DNA of 64,000 nucleotides from the NCBI GenBank assembly GCA_020053595.1, contig JAGVMV010000041.1:1-64000 (forward strand). Direction: 5' to 3'. Position 1 is the stretch's first letter. Every line of letters begins with the position of its first letter. This DNA comes from Thermoleophilia bacterium (GTDB taxonomy: Bacteria > Actinomycetota > Thermoleophilia > BMS3ABIN01). Position numbers and translations under genes: made by a program. Shown one piece after another: positions 43,821 through 53,830 of this stretch. The notes below the pieces were generated by a model. The model saw only the letters and a list, made by a program, of their open reading frames with translations. It did not search any database and was not told the DNA's origin.

Positions 43821-44867
43821 CTAACGGTAAACCTCGGCACTGACAAACCCGATGCCGCTTATCCCGATGGCCTGTGCACTCGCCAGTGAGAGGTCGATGA
43901 TCCGCCCGCCGATATAGGGACCCCGATCGTTGATCCGCACAAATACCGAGCGGCCTTCATGGGTCACTTTCAGCCAGGTATTAAAAGGCAGCGATTTGTG
44001 GGCGGCGGTGTAACCGTACATGTTATAAATTTCACCATTAGCCGTAGTATTGCCCTGGAAACCAGGACCATACCAGCTGGCTATACCGCTGATGGACACA
44101 CCGGTCGGCTGTAGTCCCGCAGGCGGCTGGTTTGAAACTATGATCGATGGCCCCATCACGCTCGAGTAAATGTTGCCCGCATCGACTGCTGCGGACTCCT
44201 CGGCGGCACGCTCCAATTCCTGCTGCTGTTCACGGGCCTGCGCACGAGTGAACTCGGCCATCTGGTTGTTGATTTCCGCTTTTCCAGAGCTTATTTGAGC
44301 CTCAAGTTGCTGTCTGCGAATTATCAGCCCATTGGCGTCTTCCGCCTGGGACTGCTTGAGATCGTCGACCTTTTCACGCATTTGGCGGATAGAGTCCGCC
44401 TGGGTTTTGACCTGCTTAACCAGACGTTCATCGTTTTCAGATACCTTGCTCAGATATGATACACGGGCAAAGGCATCAGATATGCCCTCGCTGGAGAGCA
44501 TTATGGCTAAATAATTACTCTCTCCAAGTTTATAGATGGCCGAAATGCGGCCCTCGTACAGATTGAGGGTCTTATTGTACATATCCTCAGCGTTACGCAG
44601 CTTTGTGGTCGCGTCAGCGAGTTCCATACGCCTCTGGCCGAGGTATTGCTGCGCCGTCGCAATGCGCTGATCCAGTTGGGCTATTTCATCATGAGCCCTG
44701 TCAAGGTTTTGCTGTGAACGCGCTATCCCGTCAGATATTTCACGAGAACCGCTTTCTGCGATCGCGGCTGATACAACAATCAAAAAACAGCACGCGGCTG
44801 TAAGGAAGAATGAACACAACAACCTGATGTAGGTAAATGATGACTTCTCAGAATTTCTGTTTAGCAA
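43821..44867 (-). CDS. Secreted coiled-coil protein with RlpA-type double-psi beta-barrel
   Basis: A signal sequence (LLCSFFLTAACCFLIVVSAA, cleavage near AIA-ES) precedes a long coiled coil (~38-230), similar to PcsB/CwlO-type hydrolase regulators. The C-terminus is an RlpA-like double-psi beta-barrel (ASWYGPGFQGNTTANGE, FVRINDRGPYIGGRIIDLS) with the catalytic-type aspartate of RlpA lytic transglycosylases. A septal or envelope cell-wall-remodelling role is likely. No SPOR domain is seen. Start ATG 44867 lacks a good ribosome-binding site; TTG and downstream codons are possible. A 400-base leader lies upstream. Confidence 0.85.
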   Translation of the reverse strand: MLNRNSEKSSFTYIRLLCSFFLTAACCFLIVVSAAIAESGSREISDGIARSQQNLDRAHDEIAQLDQRIATAQQYLGQRRMELADATTKLRNAEDMYNKTLNLYEGRISAIYKLGESNYLAIMLSSEGISDAFARVSYLSKVSENDERLVKQVKTQADSIRQMREKVDDLKQSQAEDANGLIIRRQQLEAQISSGKAEINNQMAEFTRAQAREQQQELERAAEESAAVDAGNIYSSVMGPSIIVSNQPPAGLQPTGVSISGIASWYGPGFQGNTTANGEIYNMYGYTAAHKSLPFNTWLKVTHEGRSVFVRINDRGPYIGGRIIDLSLASAQAIGISGIGFVSAEVYR

Positions 44868-45271
44868 CGCATTTATCCCAATTTAGTAGTGCCTGGCCAG
44901 AAATGGTTTCCGGTGGACATTGGCTTTCCGTGGCTACTATCGACACGGACCCCCGAGAGTTTAGTACATAAGGGAGGGGTGTACGAAGGGTTTTGATGTC
45001 TTCTTAACCTAAATTCAAAGGTGACATAACATATATTATCGTGCACGAATGGAGGAGCTGAGCACGCAGTTGTGGTTCATTGCCGGAGGTTGACCGTCTA
45101 AACGCATGGTCCTGGGTGTTTAAAGCGCCAGTGGGGCATTTATGTCTATAATGGTTCGCTTAATAGCGAAATAATACTGCAATATGCAGGATAAAAAGCA
45201 TGCGAAGCAGTGGAAGTACGAATAAAACCGGCGGAAATTAGCGCCTGGGGGCTAATCGTGGTTAAAATCGA
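44868..45271 (-). other. Gene-free interval: leader of the rlpA-like gene and proS 3' flank
   Basis: No reading frame here looks coding. On the minus strand, TCCGTG and CACGGA (plus-strand 44928-44950 region) can form a six-base hairpin about 60 bases before the rlpA-like start. At 45237-45256, ATTAGC and GCTAAT flank a GC-rich loop shortly after the proS stop and may be its terminator. I looked for the c-di-AMP riboswitch signature often found before actinobacterial cell-wall hydrolase genes and did not find it. Confidence 0.45.
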
Positions 45272-46957
45272 TCAGAGGGAATCCAGGAGGCCCAGGATAT
45301 TGTCAGTAGCCGTTCCCAGCTCGAACTTGTGCTCCTCTCCCCCGCGTCTGACCTGAACTTCTACCGATCCCTCCGCAACGGTGCGTTTGCCGATGGTTAC
45401 ACGCAAAGGGCAGCCGAGCAGCTCGGCGTCTTTGAACTTGACACCCGGCGAAACGGCGCGATCGTCCAGGAGCACCTCGGCTCCGGCCGCCATCAAATCC
45501 GCATAGAGCTTCTCGGCTATTGCCGTTTGTTGTGAATCGGCAGGTTGCACCAGCGCCACGTGGATGGCGAATGGCGCGATGTTCACCGGCCAAATGATAC
45601 CCTTCTCATCGGCGAGTTGTTCGACTGCCGCCGCTACTATTCGCGCCGGCCCGATGCCGTAGCTGCCCATGATTATGTTTTGTTCCTTGCCGCTCTCGTT
45701 AAGATAGGTCGCGCCCAGAGGCTCACTGTATTTTGTTCCCAGCTTGAAAATGTTGCCGATCTCGATGACCTGCTCGATGCTCAGGCGCTTGCCGCAGAAC
45801 GGGCATGTCTCGTCGGGTTTGACCCGCCGGATATCAGCCAGTTCAGTCTCGAAATCATGCCCCAGGACCGCTCCCTTGTAATGGTAGCCATCCTTGTTGG
45901 CGCCGACTATAAAAACTCCACGTTCCAGCGACTCATCAGCGACTTTTCGTATGTTCAGCCCTACTGGCCCGATGAATCCGGTTCCGGCACCGGTGATCGA
46001 CTGGATCTCCTCAGGTGACGCCGGTCGGTGCGTGCCGATAGTTCGGTTCAATTTCGACTCCTGCAGATCCTGATCGCCCCGGACCATGGCCAAGACCGGG
46101 CCTTCGTCGGTCATAACCAGCAGCGACTTGATCAGCAGAGCCGGGTCTACATTCAGAAACGTGGAAACTTCATCGATGGTGCGGACATCTGGCGTGGCGA
46201 TCTCTTCCAGGCCGGCGGCCGGTGGAAATTCCGGAACTTCCGGGACAGACCTTGCCAGCTCGAGATTTGCGGAGTATCCACAGGGGCAAAGGGCGACCTC
46301 GTCCTCGCCGGCGGCGCTGGGAGCCATGAATTCGTGAGCGGTGGCGCCGCCCATCATGCCCGGATCGCTCTCTACCATATAAAAACTAATACCACAGCGT
46401 TGAAAAATGCGGCTGTAGGCCTGAATGTGCAGCTGATAGTTCTGCTCCAGCGATTCTTCGTCGGTGTCAAAGCTGTAGGAGTCCTTCATAATAAATTCGC
46501 GGGTGCGCAGGATACCGCTCTTGGGGCGGGCCTCGTCGCGAAGCTTGGTCTGAATCTGGTACCAGACCTGGGGCAGATCGCGGTAGGATCGAATCTCGTG
46601 TGCTGCGAGCCAGGTAATGACCTCTTCATGCGTCATCGCCAGCACCATGTCGCGGCCGCCGCGATCCTTGAGACGGAACATCTCATCCCCGATCTCTTGC
46701 CAGCGACCGGTCTTTTGCCAGATCTCAGCAGGATGCAGTACCGGCATCGAGAGTTCCTGGGCGCCGATGGCGTTCATTTCCTCGCGGATGATGCGGCAGA
46801 CCTTGTCGACAACCTTAAGACCGAGGGGCAGGTAAATATACAGGCCCGCCGCCAGTTGACGCACAAGTCCGGCCCGGATCATCAGCTTGTGGCTGATCGC
46901 CTCAGCTTCTGCCGGGTCATCCTTAAGTGTTGGGAAAAATAGTCTGGATGCTCTCAT
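45272..46957 (-). CDS. proS: Prolyl-tRNA synthetase (bacterial type)
   Basis: ProRS charges tRNA-Pro. The class II core starts MRASRLFFPTLKDDP with motif 2 around TKLRDEARPKSGILRTREF, an inserted editing domain (~220-400; MVRGDQDLQESKLNR, GAGTGFIGP) that clears mis-charged alanine, and a class IIa anticodon-binding C-terminus (VALVQPADSQQ, VLLDDR). The length of 561 aa matches the bacterial long form. It is the last gene of the minus-strand operon starting at rpsB. Confidence 0.97.
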   Translation of the reverse strand: MRASRLFFPTLKDDPAEAEAISHKLMIRAGLVRQLAAGLYIYLPLGLKVVDKVCRIIREEMNAIGAQELSMPVLHPAEIWQKTGRWQEIGDEMFRLKDRGGRDMVLAMTHEEVITWLAAHEIRSYRDLPQVWYQIQTKLRDEARPKSGILRTREFIMKDSYSFDTDEESLEQNYQLHIQAYSRIFQRCGISFYMVESDPGMMGGATAHEFMAPSAAGEDEVALCPCGYSANLELARSVPEVPEFPPAAGLEEIATPDVRTIDEVSTFLNVDPALLIKSLLVMTDEGPVLAMVRGDQDLQESKLNRTIGTHRPASPEEIQSITGAGTGFIGPVGLNIRKVADESLERGVFIVGANKDGYHYKGAVLGHDFETELADIRRVKPDETCPFCGKRLSIEQVIEIGNIFKLGTKYSEPLGATYLNESGKEQNIIMGSYGIGPARIVAAAVEQLADEKGIIWPVNIAPFAIHVALVQPADSQQTAIAEKLYADLMAAGAEVLLDDRAVSPGVKFKDAELLGCPLRVTIGKRTVAEGSVEVQVRRGGEEHKFELGTATDNILGLLDSL

Positions 46958-47033
46958 AATAACCGGTCTTAAGACTATAGATTGTAAGGGTTAAAGTGCA
47001 AGGAAATGATAAGGTTTGCTCCCGCGATGATAA

Positions 47034-48104
47034 TTACGGCTTTTCTGGCGACTGTTTCTCGCAGGATTTTTCAATCTCCTCAAACAGGGCTTCTACCAGG
47101 TTTTCCGCCTGTACTTTGCGGATCGGCTCGCCATGAGAGAATATCAGACCTTCCCCCTTGCCGCCGGCTATACCGAAATCGGCGCGCCTTGCTTCCCCGG
47201 GGCCGTTGACCACACAACCCATGACAGCGACCTCGAAAGCATTTTCATATTCCGCCAGACGCCGTTCGACCTCGAGAGCTATTGATTCCACATCGATTTC
47301 AGTCCTGCCACAGGTAGGACAGGAAATCAGATCAGGTCCGTGTTCGCGCAAACCGAGGCTTTTCAATATTTCGTAGCCCACCCTGACTTCTTCAACTGGA
47401 TCGCCGGTGAGCGAAACGCGAATGGTGTCCCCCACGCCCTGCGCCAGCAGCGCTCCTAACCCCACTGCGCTCTTTATAGAGCCGCTCCGAAGGGTTCCAG
47501 CTTCTGTTACGCCCAGGTGGATGGGATAATCGATTTCTGAGCTGAGCGTCAGGTTGGCCTCGATGGTTTCAGTCACCGAGGCTGACTTTGCCGAGACTTT
47601 GAAGTCGCGAAAGTCCAGCTCCTCGAACAAGGTTACATAATCAAGAATTGTCTCTACCAGCGCCCTGGCTGGCTGCTTATCGGAAAGCTCACGTTTCTCT
47701 TTGGGTATTGACCCGGAATTCACTCCGATACGAATGGGAATTCCGGCGGCGCGGGCCGCTTCGACAACATCTCTGACACGCTCACGGCTGCCGATGTTTC
47801 CCGGATTGATGCGCAAACCCGCAGCGCCTGACCTGGCAGACGCTATCGCCAGATCCGACTTGAAATGAATGTCAGCGATAACCGGCAAAGGCGACTCGGC
47901 TGTAATATCAGCCAGGGCTTCGACCGCCGCTTGATCGGGTACCGCCACCCGCACGATCTCGCAACCGTAGGCCGCCAGGCTGCGGATCTGGCCCAGGGTG
48001 GCCTCAGCGTCACGGCTGTCCGTGTTGGTCATTGACTGAACCGAAACGGGCGCTCCGCCGCCGACGCTTACCTCTCCCACACGGATTTGGATCTTGCTGC
48101 TCAT
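47034..48104 (-). CDS. ispG: 4-hydroxy-3-methylbut-2-enyl diphosphate synthase
   Basis: IspG (GcpE) is the [4Fe-4S] enzyme of the penultimate step of the MEP isoprenoid pathway. The start (VGGGAPVSVQSMTNTD), the Fe-S cysteines (LISCPTCGRTEID and AVMGCVVNGPGEA) and the length (356 aa) agree with the family. It abuts rseP, and dxr is two genes up, so two MEP steps are in one operon with CdsA and UppS. Confidence 0.97.
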   Translation of the reverse strand: MSSKIQIRVGEVSVGGGAPVSVQSMTNTDSRDAEATLGQIRSLAAYGCEIVRVAVPDQAAVEALADITAESPLPVIADIHFKSDLAIASARSGAAGLRINPGNIGSRERVRDVVEAARAAGIPIRIGVNSGSIPKEKRELSDKQPARALVETILDYVTLFEELDFRDFKVSAKSASVTETIEANLTLSSEIDYPIHLGVTEAGTLRSGSIKSAVGLGALLAQGVGDTIRVSLTGDPVEEVRVGYEILKSLGLREHGPDLISCPTCGRTEIDVESIALEVERRLAEYENAFEVAVMGCVVNGPGEARRADFGIAGGKGEGLIFSHGEPIRKVQAENLVEALFEEIEKSCEKQSPEKP

Positions 48105-49169
48105 CTAGGGCTGAATCTCAAATCCCGGCCCCATAAGCCGCTGGACATCGTTCATCAGTCCTGTCAGGAATAAAAGGGCAAACAGCATCAAACCGACGAC
48201 GGAGACCCGTTCAAAGATCTCTCGCCGCACCGGTGAGCCTTTGATCTTTTCAATGATATTGAAAAGCACATGGCCGCCGTCCAGTGGCAACAGGGGCAAC
48301 AGGTTGAAAATGGCCAGTTGCAAACTGATGAAACCAAGCACCCGAAGATAGAAACCCCATCCCAGCTCGATAGTCTTGGATGAAAAAGCGACGATACCGA
48401 TCGGCGAGGAAAGCCCCTCGCGGCTTTTTTCACTGATAAAAAGATTCTTGATAGCGATGAAGACCTCGCCAGTGATAAATTTGACATCCGATAGCGCAAG
48501 TGTAGCTGCTTCGGCTACTGGAAGAGCGTGATTGCCAACATATTCGGAATCGAAAACAACTCCCAGCTGTCCTTCATTGGTCCCTTCCTTGAGGCCGACC
48601 GTCGCGGGCAGGAGCAACTGGTTTCCATCGCGTTCGATGGTCAGCGTTACCGTTTGCCCGGGGTGAGAGCGCAGCTCATCACGAAGGGCTTCCGGTTCAT
48701 CAGAGTTCACGCTGTTTACGGCGAGCAACCGGTCGTCTGGCTGCAGTCCGGCACGTTCGGCGCCGCTGTCGGCCTGAACTGCTGAAACGTTGACCGTAGC
48801 GCGATACTCCGGGAGCCCCTGCCAGTAGAAGACGAAAAAAAGCAGGGCTGCAAATGCCAGGTTCATGGCTGCTCCGGCGGATATGACGATAATCCGCTGC
48901 CAAACAGGCTTGGTGACATAGGCACGTGATTTTACATCTTCAGGCAGTTCTTCCTCCCGGGTCATACCCGAAATCTTGACATACCCGCCCAGGGGAATAA
49001 AACCGATACCGTACTCGGTTTCACCGATTTTTTTCTTCAGGGCGGCCGGCGGAAAGCCCAGATAGAACTTCTCAGCCCGCATGCCAAAAGCCTTGGCGGC
49101 CAGGAAATGCCCCAGTTCGTGAATCATGATCAGGAAACCGATCCCGAGAATGGCGATGACGATCAACAT
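48105..49169 (-). CDS. rseP: Site-2 intramembrane zinc metalloprotease RseP
   Basis: The zinc motif IHELGHF is in the first membrane helix (H17, E18, H21), a PDZ domain lies at ~130-205 (GAERAGLQPDDRLLAVN) and the third zinc-ligand motif is PLLPLDGGHVLF. Four membrane helices. RseP/Rip1-type proteases cut membrane-bound anti-sigma factors and signal-peptide remnants. Length 354 aa. dxr-rseP-ispG order is a widely conserved arrangement. Confidence 0.96.
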   Translation of the reverse strand: MLIVIAILGIGFLIMIHELGHFLAAKAFGMRAEKFYLGFPPAALKKKIGETEYGIGFIPLGGYVKISGMTREEELPEDVKSRAYVTKPVWQRIIVISAGAAMNLAFAALLFFVFYWQGLPEYRATVNVSAVQADSGAERAGLQPDDRLLAVNSVNSDEPEALRDELRSHPGQTVTLTIERDGNQLLLPATVGLKEGTNEGQLGVVFDSEYVGNHALPVAEAATLALSDVKFITGEVFIAIKNLFISEKSREGLSSPIGIVAFSSKTIELGWGFYLRVLGFISLQLAIFNLLPLLPLDGGHVLFNIIEKIKGSPVRREIFERVSVVGLMLFALLFLTGLMNDVQRLMGPGFEIQP

Positions 49170-49173
49170 TGCT

Positions 49174-50319
49174 CTAAACGATCAGTTTCCGGGCGAGGCG
49201 GCGCGCTTCTTCATCCACGGCGGTAATATCCTCAAGATCGGAAAGCTTGATTGGCAGGTCGCCGGCCATGGATTCAAGGGTTGTTTCAACAATATCCGCT
49301 ATGGCAAGAAACCTGATTTGCCCACCGAGAAAGGATGCCACGGCTATCTCGTTGGCGGCATTGACAACGATGGGGGCACCACCTCCGAGCTCGCCGGCCT
49401 CGACTGCGATGCGTAAGCAGGGAAAGGCATCAAGGTCCGGCTCGAAAAACGAAAGCTCGCGTTCTTTAATCAGATCGAGCTGTGGCATTACCACAGGCAG
49501 CCGGTGCGGGTAATTGAGCGCATAGGCGATGGGCAGTTTCATGCTGGGCAGTCCCATCTGGGCCAATACCGAACCATCCTGGAATCGCGCCAGGGAATGG
49601 ACGATGGACTGCGGATGGACCAGCACTTCTATTTCGCCATAGGGAACACCAAACAGGTGGTGAGCCTCGATGATCTCGAGCCCCTTGTTCATCAGTGTCG
49701 CCGAATCGATGGAGATCTTGCTGCCCATTTCCCAACGGGGATGGTTGAGGGCGTCCTCCCGGGTGACGCCTTGCAGATCCTCGCGCTTGCGGCCGAAAAA
49801 TGGTCCGCCTGAGGCCGTGAGAAATATATGCTCCAGTTTCTGATCAGAGCCCTGGAGGCATTGAAAAATAGCGCTGTGCTCACTATCAACAGGCAGGATC
49901 CGGGCGTTTTTGCTCGCGGCAAGTTCCATTATCAGACTGCCGGCGACCACCAGGCTTTCCTTGTTAGCCAGAGCAAGGTCGACACCCTTCTCCAGCGTGG
50001 CTACCGTCGCCTCGAGACCAGCGGCGCCCACTACGGCATTAAGTACCAGGTCGCAATCAACCTCTTCTACCAGACCGCGGATACAGCCAGGCCCCGAGTA
50101 AACAGTTGCATCCGCCAGTTCTTCGACAACGATGCTACCGCCCGCCTCATCCAGTATGGCTACCGCGTTTACATTAAATGCTCGCGCCTGCTTTACCAGC
50201 AACTTGTGGCTGGTTCCGGCAGCCAGGCCTGCAACCTCGAGCCCTGGTGTTTCGGAGATTACTTCGAGCGCCTGTTTGCCTATGGAGCCGGTAGAACCGA
50301 GTACGAGTACTTTTTTCAT
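49174..50319 (-). CDS. dxr: 1-deoxy-D-xylulose 5-phosphate reductoisomerase
   Basis: Dxr commits deoxyxylulose phosphate to the MEP pathway. The NADPH site is GSTGSIGKQALEVI at the N-terminus; the metal and substrate motifs are LPVDSEHSAIFQCLQG (~150) and SIDSATLMNKGLEIIEAHHLF. Length 381 aa. It abuts cdsA and is four bases from rseP. IPP made here would feed UppS and the polyprenyl synthase at the other end of the window. Confidence 0.97.
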   Translation of the reverse strand: MKKVLVLGSTGSIGKQALEVISETPGLEVAGLAAGTSHKLLVKQARAFNVNAVAILDEAGGSIVVEELADATVYSGPGCIRGLVEEVDCDLVLNAVVGAAGLEATVATLEKGVDLALANKESLVVAGSLIMELAASKNARILPVDSEHSAIFQCLQGSDQKLEHIFLTASGGPFFGRKREDLQGVTREDALNHPRWEMGSKISIDSATLMNKGLEIIEAHHLFGVPYGEIEVLVHPQSIVHSLARFQDGSVLAQMGLPSMKLPIAYALNYPHRLPVVMPQLDLIKERELSFFEPDLDAFPCLRIAVEAGELGGGAPIVVNAANEIAVASFLGGQIRFLAIADIVETTLESMAGDLPIKLSDLEDITAVDEEARRLARKLIV

Positions 50320-51114
50320 CTATCCTCCGTTGCCAACCATAGCAGTTACTACATAAAAAGCTGCCACACCGGCAAAGAGCAGCGAATCGAAGCGGTCCAG
50401 AATGCCACCGTGCCCCGGAATTATCGTACCCGCATCCTTCACCTGTGACGCCCTTTTGATATATGACTCAAAAAGGTCGCCCAGGGGCGCCGTTACTGCA
50501 ATCACGACTCCCAGAACAAAAAATTGTCCGGAGCCCATCCAGGGGAGGGATTTTCCGGCGATCAGGACCACCACAACTGTACCGATGAAACCGGCCAGGG
50601 TTCCCTCGACGGTCTTGTTTGGCGAGATGACCGGTGAAATGGGCCGCTGTCCCAGATAGTGGCCTACCGCGTATGCCACGGTATCGGAGGTCCAGGTTGC
50701 CAGCAGCACCACGAAAGCGAGGCTGATGCCATATGTGGGCGTACGCAGCAGGATGACATGTGCAAATCCGATGCTAATATAGAAAGCGCCAAAAAATGTT
50801 ATTGCCATCTCCCCGACCATCTCCGGCTTCAGTCCCCGTATCGCGTGTAATATGAAGGTAAGCGCGAACAGGTAGATTCCACCGCGAAGAGCACCCTCCA
50901 GGCCGCCGGTATGGGCTCCAATAAGGATGAGTATGGCGCCTGCATAGCCGGCCAGCAGGTTAGGTTTGTAAGATCTGGTCATGCGATAAAACTCGTGCAG
51001 GCCGAGGATGCTAAGCACGATCAGGGCGACCAGAAGAGGAATACCGCCTGTATAGACGACGATCAGCGCCAGTATGGCGCCGACGATGCCAACGAGTGCG
51101 CGGGTGATCAGCAT
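50320..51114 (-). CDS. cdsA: Phosphatidate cytidylyltransferase
   Basis: CdsA makes CDP-diacylglycerol, the donor for both CDP-alcohol phosphotransferases encoded in this window. The protein has about eight membrane helices. The C-terminal signature includes SYIKRASQVKDAGTIIPGHG and GGILDRFDSLLFA. Length 264 aa. uppS-cdsA-dxr-rseP is a standard bacterial order. Confidence 0.96.
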   Translation of the reverse strand: MLITRALVGIVGAILALIVVYTGGIPLLVALIVLSILGLHEFYRMTRSYKPNLLAGYAGAILILIGAHTGGLEGALRGGIYLFALTFILHAIRGLKPEMVGEMAITFFGAFYISIGFAHVILLRTPTYGISLAFVVLLATWTSDTVAYAVGHYLGQRPISPVISPNKTVEGTLAGFIGTVVVVLIAGKSLPWMGSGQFFVLGVVIAVTAPLGDLFESYIKRASQVKDAGTIIPGHGGILDRFDSLLFAGVAAFYVVTAMVGNGG

Positions 51115-51120
51115 TATCGC

Positions 51121-51879
51121 CTACCTGGCTCCAAAACGGCGTTGGCGGAGTCCGAATTCGGCAAGCGCCTGCCGGAGATCCTCCCCGTCAAACTCAGGCC
51201 AGAGCTTATCGGTAAAATATAGCTCGCTGTAGGCACACTGCCAAAGGAGGAAGTTGCTCAACCGCTTTTCCCCGCTGGTCCGGATCAATAGTTCGGGGTC
51301 ATGCATTTCGGGGGCATACAGGTATTGACGAAATTCCATTTCTCCATCGCAAGTTTTCCCGTTGCCCGTAGCGGCTTTGAAAGCATCCTCTATCTCGCTG
51401 CGGCCACCGTAATTGAAAGCAATATATAGCGTCATTGCGGAGTTGCCCGCGGTCGTGTTTTCCGCCCATTCCATCTTCCGTAGAAGGTCGCTGGAGAGGT
51501 CGCTGCGTCTGCCGATGAAACGCACCTGCACGTCTTTCTCATCCAGTTCTGGCACTTCCTTGTCTATCAGCTCACCAAACATTTCCATTAACGCGTTTAC
51601 CTCGGCTTGCGGGCGCTGCCAGTTTTCCGTGGAAAAAGCATAGACGGATAGCTCTCTGATACCGGTCTCGTGCGCCGCTTTGATCGTCCGCTTCAGCGCC
51701 TTCGCACCCTCACGATGGCCGGCGATGGCCGGCAGACGGCGACGCGCCGCCCAGCGGCCGTTGCCATCCATGATAATGGCGACATAACGCGGCGCATTTT
51801 CAGCATCTAAGAAAAAATCTTCGCGTACGGTCCTGCTGCGGCGAAGATTTCCAAGGAGGTTACGCAAGCCGGACATCAA
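51121..51879 (-). CDS. uppS: Isoprenyl transferase (undecaprenyl diphosphate synthase type)
   Basis: This cis-prenyltransferase makes the undecaprenyl carrier for cell-wall synthesis. It shows YVAIIMDGNGRWAARR with the catalytic aspartate (~37), AFSTENWQRP and ELLIRTSGEKRLSNFLLWQ. Length 252 aa. It overlaps frr by four bases. Product length cannot be decided from sequence alone, but a single copy next to cdsA suggests the essential enzyme. Confidence 0.96.
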   Translation of the reverse strand: MMSGLRNLLGNLRRSRTVREDFFLDAENAPRYVAIIMDGNGRWAARRRLPAIAGHREGAKALKRTIKAAHETGIRELSVYAFSTENWQRPQAEVNALMEMFGELIDKEVPELDEKDVQVRFIGRRSDLSSDLLRKMEWAENTTAGNSAMTLYIAFNYGGRSEIEDAFKAATGNGKTCDGEMEFRQYLYAPEMHDPELLIRTSGEKRLSNFLLWQCAYSELYFTDKLWPEFDGEDLRQALAEFGLRQRRFGAR

Positions 51880-52442
51880 ACCTCCAGAATCTCACCTTCC
51901 TTGCGTTTCAGCATCTCATCGATCTTCTCAATATGTTGATCTGTCAACTTTTGCATTTCTTCCTTTGTGCGACGCAGCTCATCCTCGGAAATTTCGCCTT
52001 CCTTCTGCAGTTCCTCAAGGTCGTGCAGCACATGGCGGCGGATATTGCGTACGGCCACCCGGCCATTCTCTGAAAGACCCTTCACTATCTTCACAAGCTC
52101 ACGGCGGCGCTCTTCCGTCAACTCGGGTATGGAAAGCCGGATTACATTGCCATCGTTGTTGGGATTAAGCCCTAACTCCGAATCCATGATGGCGTGTTCG
52201 ATCTCCTTGATGGATGATTTATCGTAGGGGGTTATAACCAGTAGCCGCGGTTCGGGGGCGCTGATGTTGGCGAGTTGTTTGAGAGGCGTCTTGTTTCCGT
52301 AATAATCAACCACAATCCGGTCGAGAAGCGCAGTGGATGCTCTGCCAGTCCGGACGGTGTTGAACTCGTTGTGGCAGGCGACTACGGCCTTGTTCATACG
52401 GTCGCCCCCGTCCTCGAGAAACTCGTCGACCATCTCGTTCAT
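51876..52442 (-). CDS. frr: Ribosome recycling factor
   Basis: RRF splits the post-termination ribosome with EF-G. The protein shows the triple-helix pattern with NTVRTGRASTALLDRI near residue 30, the ITPYDKSSIKEIEHAI stretch and RRELVKIVKGLSENGRVAVR. Length 188 aa. The ATG follows GGGAGGTCAG. It lies 21 bases from pyrH. Confidence 0.97.
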   Translation of the reverse strand: MNEMVDEFLEDGGDRMNKAVVACHNEFNTVRTGRASTALLDRIVVDYYGNKTPLKQLANISAPEPRLLVITPYDKSSIKEIEHAIMDSELGLNPNNDGNVIRLSIPELTEERRRELVKIVKGLSENGRVAVRNIRRHVLHDLEELQKEGEISEDELRRTKEEMQKLTDQHIEKIDEMLKRKEGEILEV

Positions 52443-52463
52443 CTGACCTCCCTGGATTACCGG

Positions 52464-53234
52464 TTATTTCGCCGGAGAGCTTACTATAGTTCCGGCTCTT
52501 TCGCCAGAAAGTACCCGCTGTATGTTGACTTCGTTGGTCATGTTGAAGACGTGGATCGGCAAGTCATTATCCATGCAAAGCGAGAGGGCTGTGGTATCCA
52601 TTACCCTGAGCTCCTGCTCAATTGCTTCAAGATGGGTGATCCTGGGGAGGAAAACCGCCTCCGGGTTGGCCTCCGGGTCAGAATCATAGATACCATCGAA
52701 GCTGCGCTTGGCCATCAGGATGGCCTCAGCGCCTATTTCCAGTGCCCGCAAGGCCGCGGCCGTGTCGGTGGTGAAATATGGATTACCGGTGCCGGCGGCG
52801 AAGATAACGATGCGTTTTTTCTCCAGATGCCGCATGGCGCGCCTTCGTATATAGGGTTCGGCTACTTCCTGCATGTGGATGGCCGACTGTACCCTGGTAT
52901 CGAGACCGAATTTCTCCATGCCATCCTGAAGCGCCAGAGCGTTAAGAACCGTTGCGATCATGCCCATATAGTCGCCGGTTGAACGATCCATTCCCCTCGT
53001 GCTGCCCGCAACCCCGCGGAAGATGTTGCCGGCGCCGACGACTATGGCGATCTCCACCCCACGCTCCCAGGCGGTATGTACCTGATTGGCAATTGCCTGG
53101 ATCTTGTCTGGGTCGATGCTGAGCAACTCATCTCCCTGCAGCGCCTGTCCTGACAGTTTAATCAGAACCCGCTTGAAGACCGCCGGTTTTCCGGCATAGT
53201 CCTGCAGGGTCGCCGGTTTAGGTTCCTGCGTCAA
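52464..53234 (-). CDS. pyrH: Uridylate kinase
   Basis: PyrH phosphorylates UMP. The amino-acid-kinase fold shows [29 protein letters not shown] and [17 protein letters not shown]. Length 256 aa, with an N-terminal extension of about 20 residues. It overlaps tsf by four bases in the usual rpsB-tsf-pyrH-frr order. Confidence 0.97.
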   Translation of the reverse strand: MTQEPKPATLQDYAGKPAVFKRVLIKLSGQALQGDELLSIDPDKIQAIANQVHTAWERGVEIAIVVGAGNIFRGVAGSTRGMDRSTGDYMGMIATVLNALALQDGMEKFGLDTRVQSAIHMQEVAEPYIRRRAMRHLEKKRIVIFAAGTGNPYFTTDTAAALRALEIGAEAILMAKRSFDGIYDSDPEANPEAVFLPRITHLEAIEQELRVMDTTALSLCMDNDLPIHVFNMTNEVNIQRVLSGERAGTIVSSPAK

Positions 53235-53830
53235 CTGTCCTTGCCCAGCTCGAAGCGGACAAAACGCCTGATACCGATATTCTCGCCGATCTTGCCTACC
53301 AGCTCACCCAGCAACTGCTCCACCGTCAGTTTGTCATCCTTGACGAAGGGCTGCTCCAGCAGGCAGATCTGCTCAAAATATTTATCGAGCTTGCCTGTTG
53401 CGATTTTTTCAAGGATGTTTTCGGGCTTACCGGTAGCCTTGGCCTGCTCCTTGTAAATGGATAGCTCTGCCTCGATGACGCCGGCGGGCACGTCTTCCCG
53501 GCTGATGTATTTTGGCGCCGCGGCGGCTATATGCATGGCGACATCATGGACAAACGCCTTGAAGTCGTCGTTGCGGGCGACGAAGTCTGTCTCACTGTTG
53601 ACCTCAACCAGTACGCCTATCTTGCCACCAGCGTGTATATAACTGTCTACAAGTCCTTCATTCGCGGCCCGCCCGCTACGCTTCGCGGCATCAGCCAGAC
53701 CTTTGGTTCTCAGAAGCTTAACCGCGTCCTCCATGTTGCCACTGCATTCCGAGAGGGCTTTTTTACAGTCCATCATGCCCGCTCCGGTCTGTTCGCGGAG
53801 CTCTTTTACTTCCTTAGCGCTAACTGCCAC
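53231..53830 (-). CDS. tsf: Elongation factor Ts (short form)
   Basis: EF-Ts exchanges GDP on EF-Tu. The UBA-like N-terminus [18 protein letters not shown] and the core ETDFVARND are present. At 199 aa it is the short form with one core subdomain, as seen in Thermus and several deep lineages, not the ~280-residue form of E. coli or Streptomyces. It overlaps the end of rpsB by 11 bases. Confidence 0.96.
   Translation of the reverse strand: MAVSAKEVKELREQTGAGMMDCKKALSECSGNMEDAVKLLRTKGLADAAKRSGRAANEGLVDSYIHAGGKIGVLVEVNSETDFVARNDDFKAFVHDVAMHIAAAAPKYISREDVPAGVIEAELSIYKEQAKATGKPENILEKIATGKLDKYFEQICLLEQPFVKDDKLTVEQLLGELVGKIGENIGIRRFVRFELGKDS

Noticed and set aside
44868-45271. c-di-AMP (ydaO-type) riboswitch before the rlpA-like gene
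   Set aside because: Expected because actinobacterial cell-wall hydrolase genes often carry it, but the conserved blocks of that riboswitch are not found on the minus strand here.
46028-46942. 304-codon plus-strand frame opposite proS
   Set aside because: Antisense to conserved prolyl-tRNA synthetase sequence; no domain.
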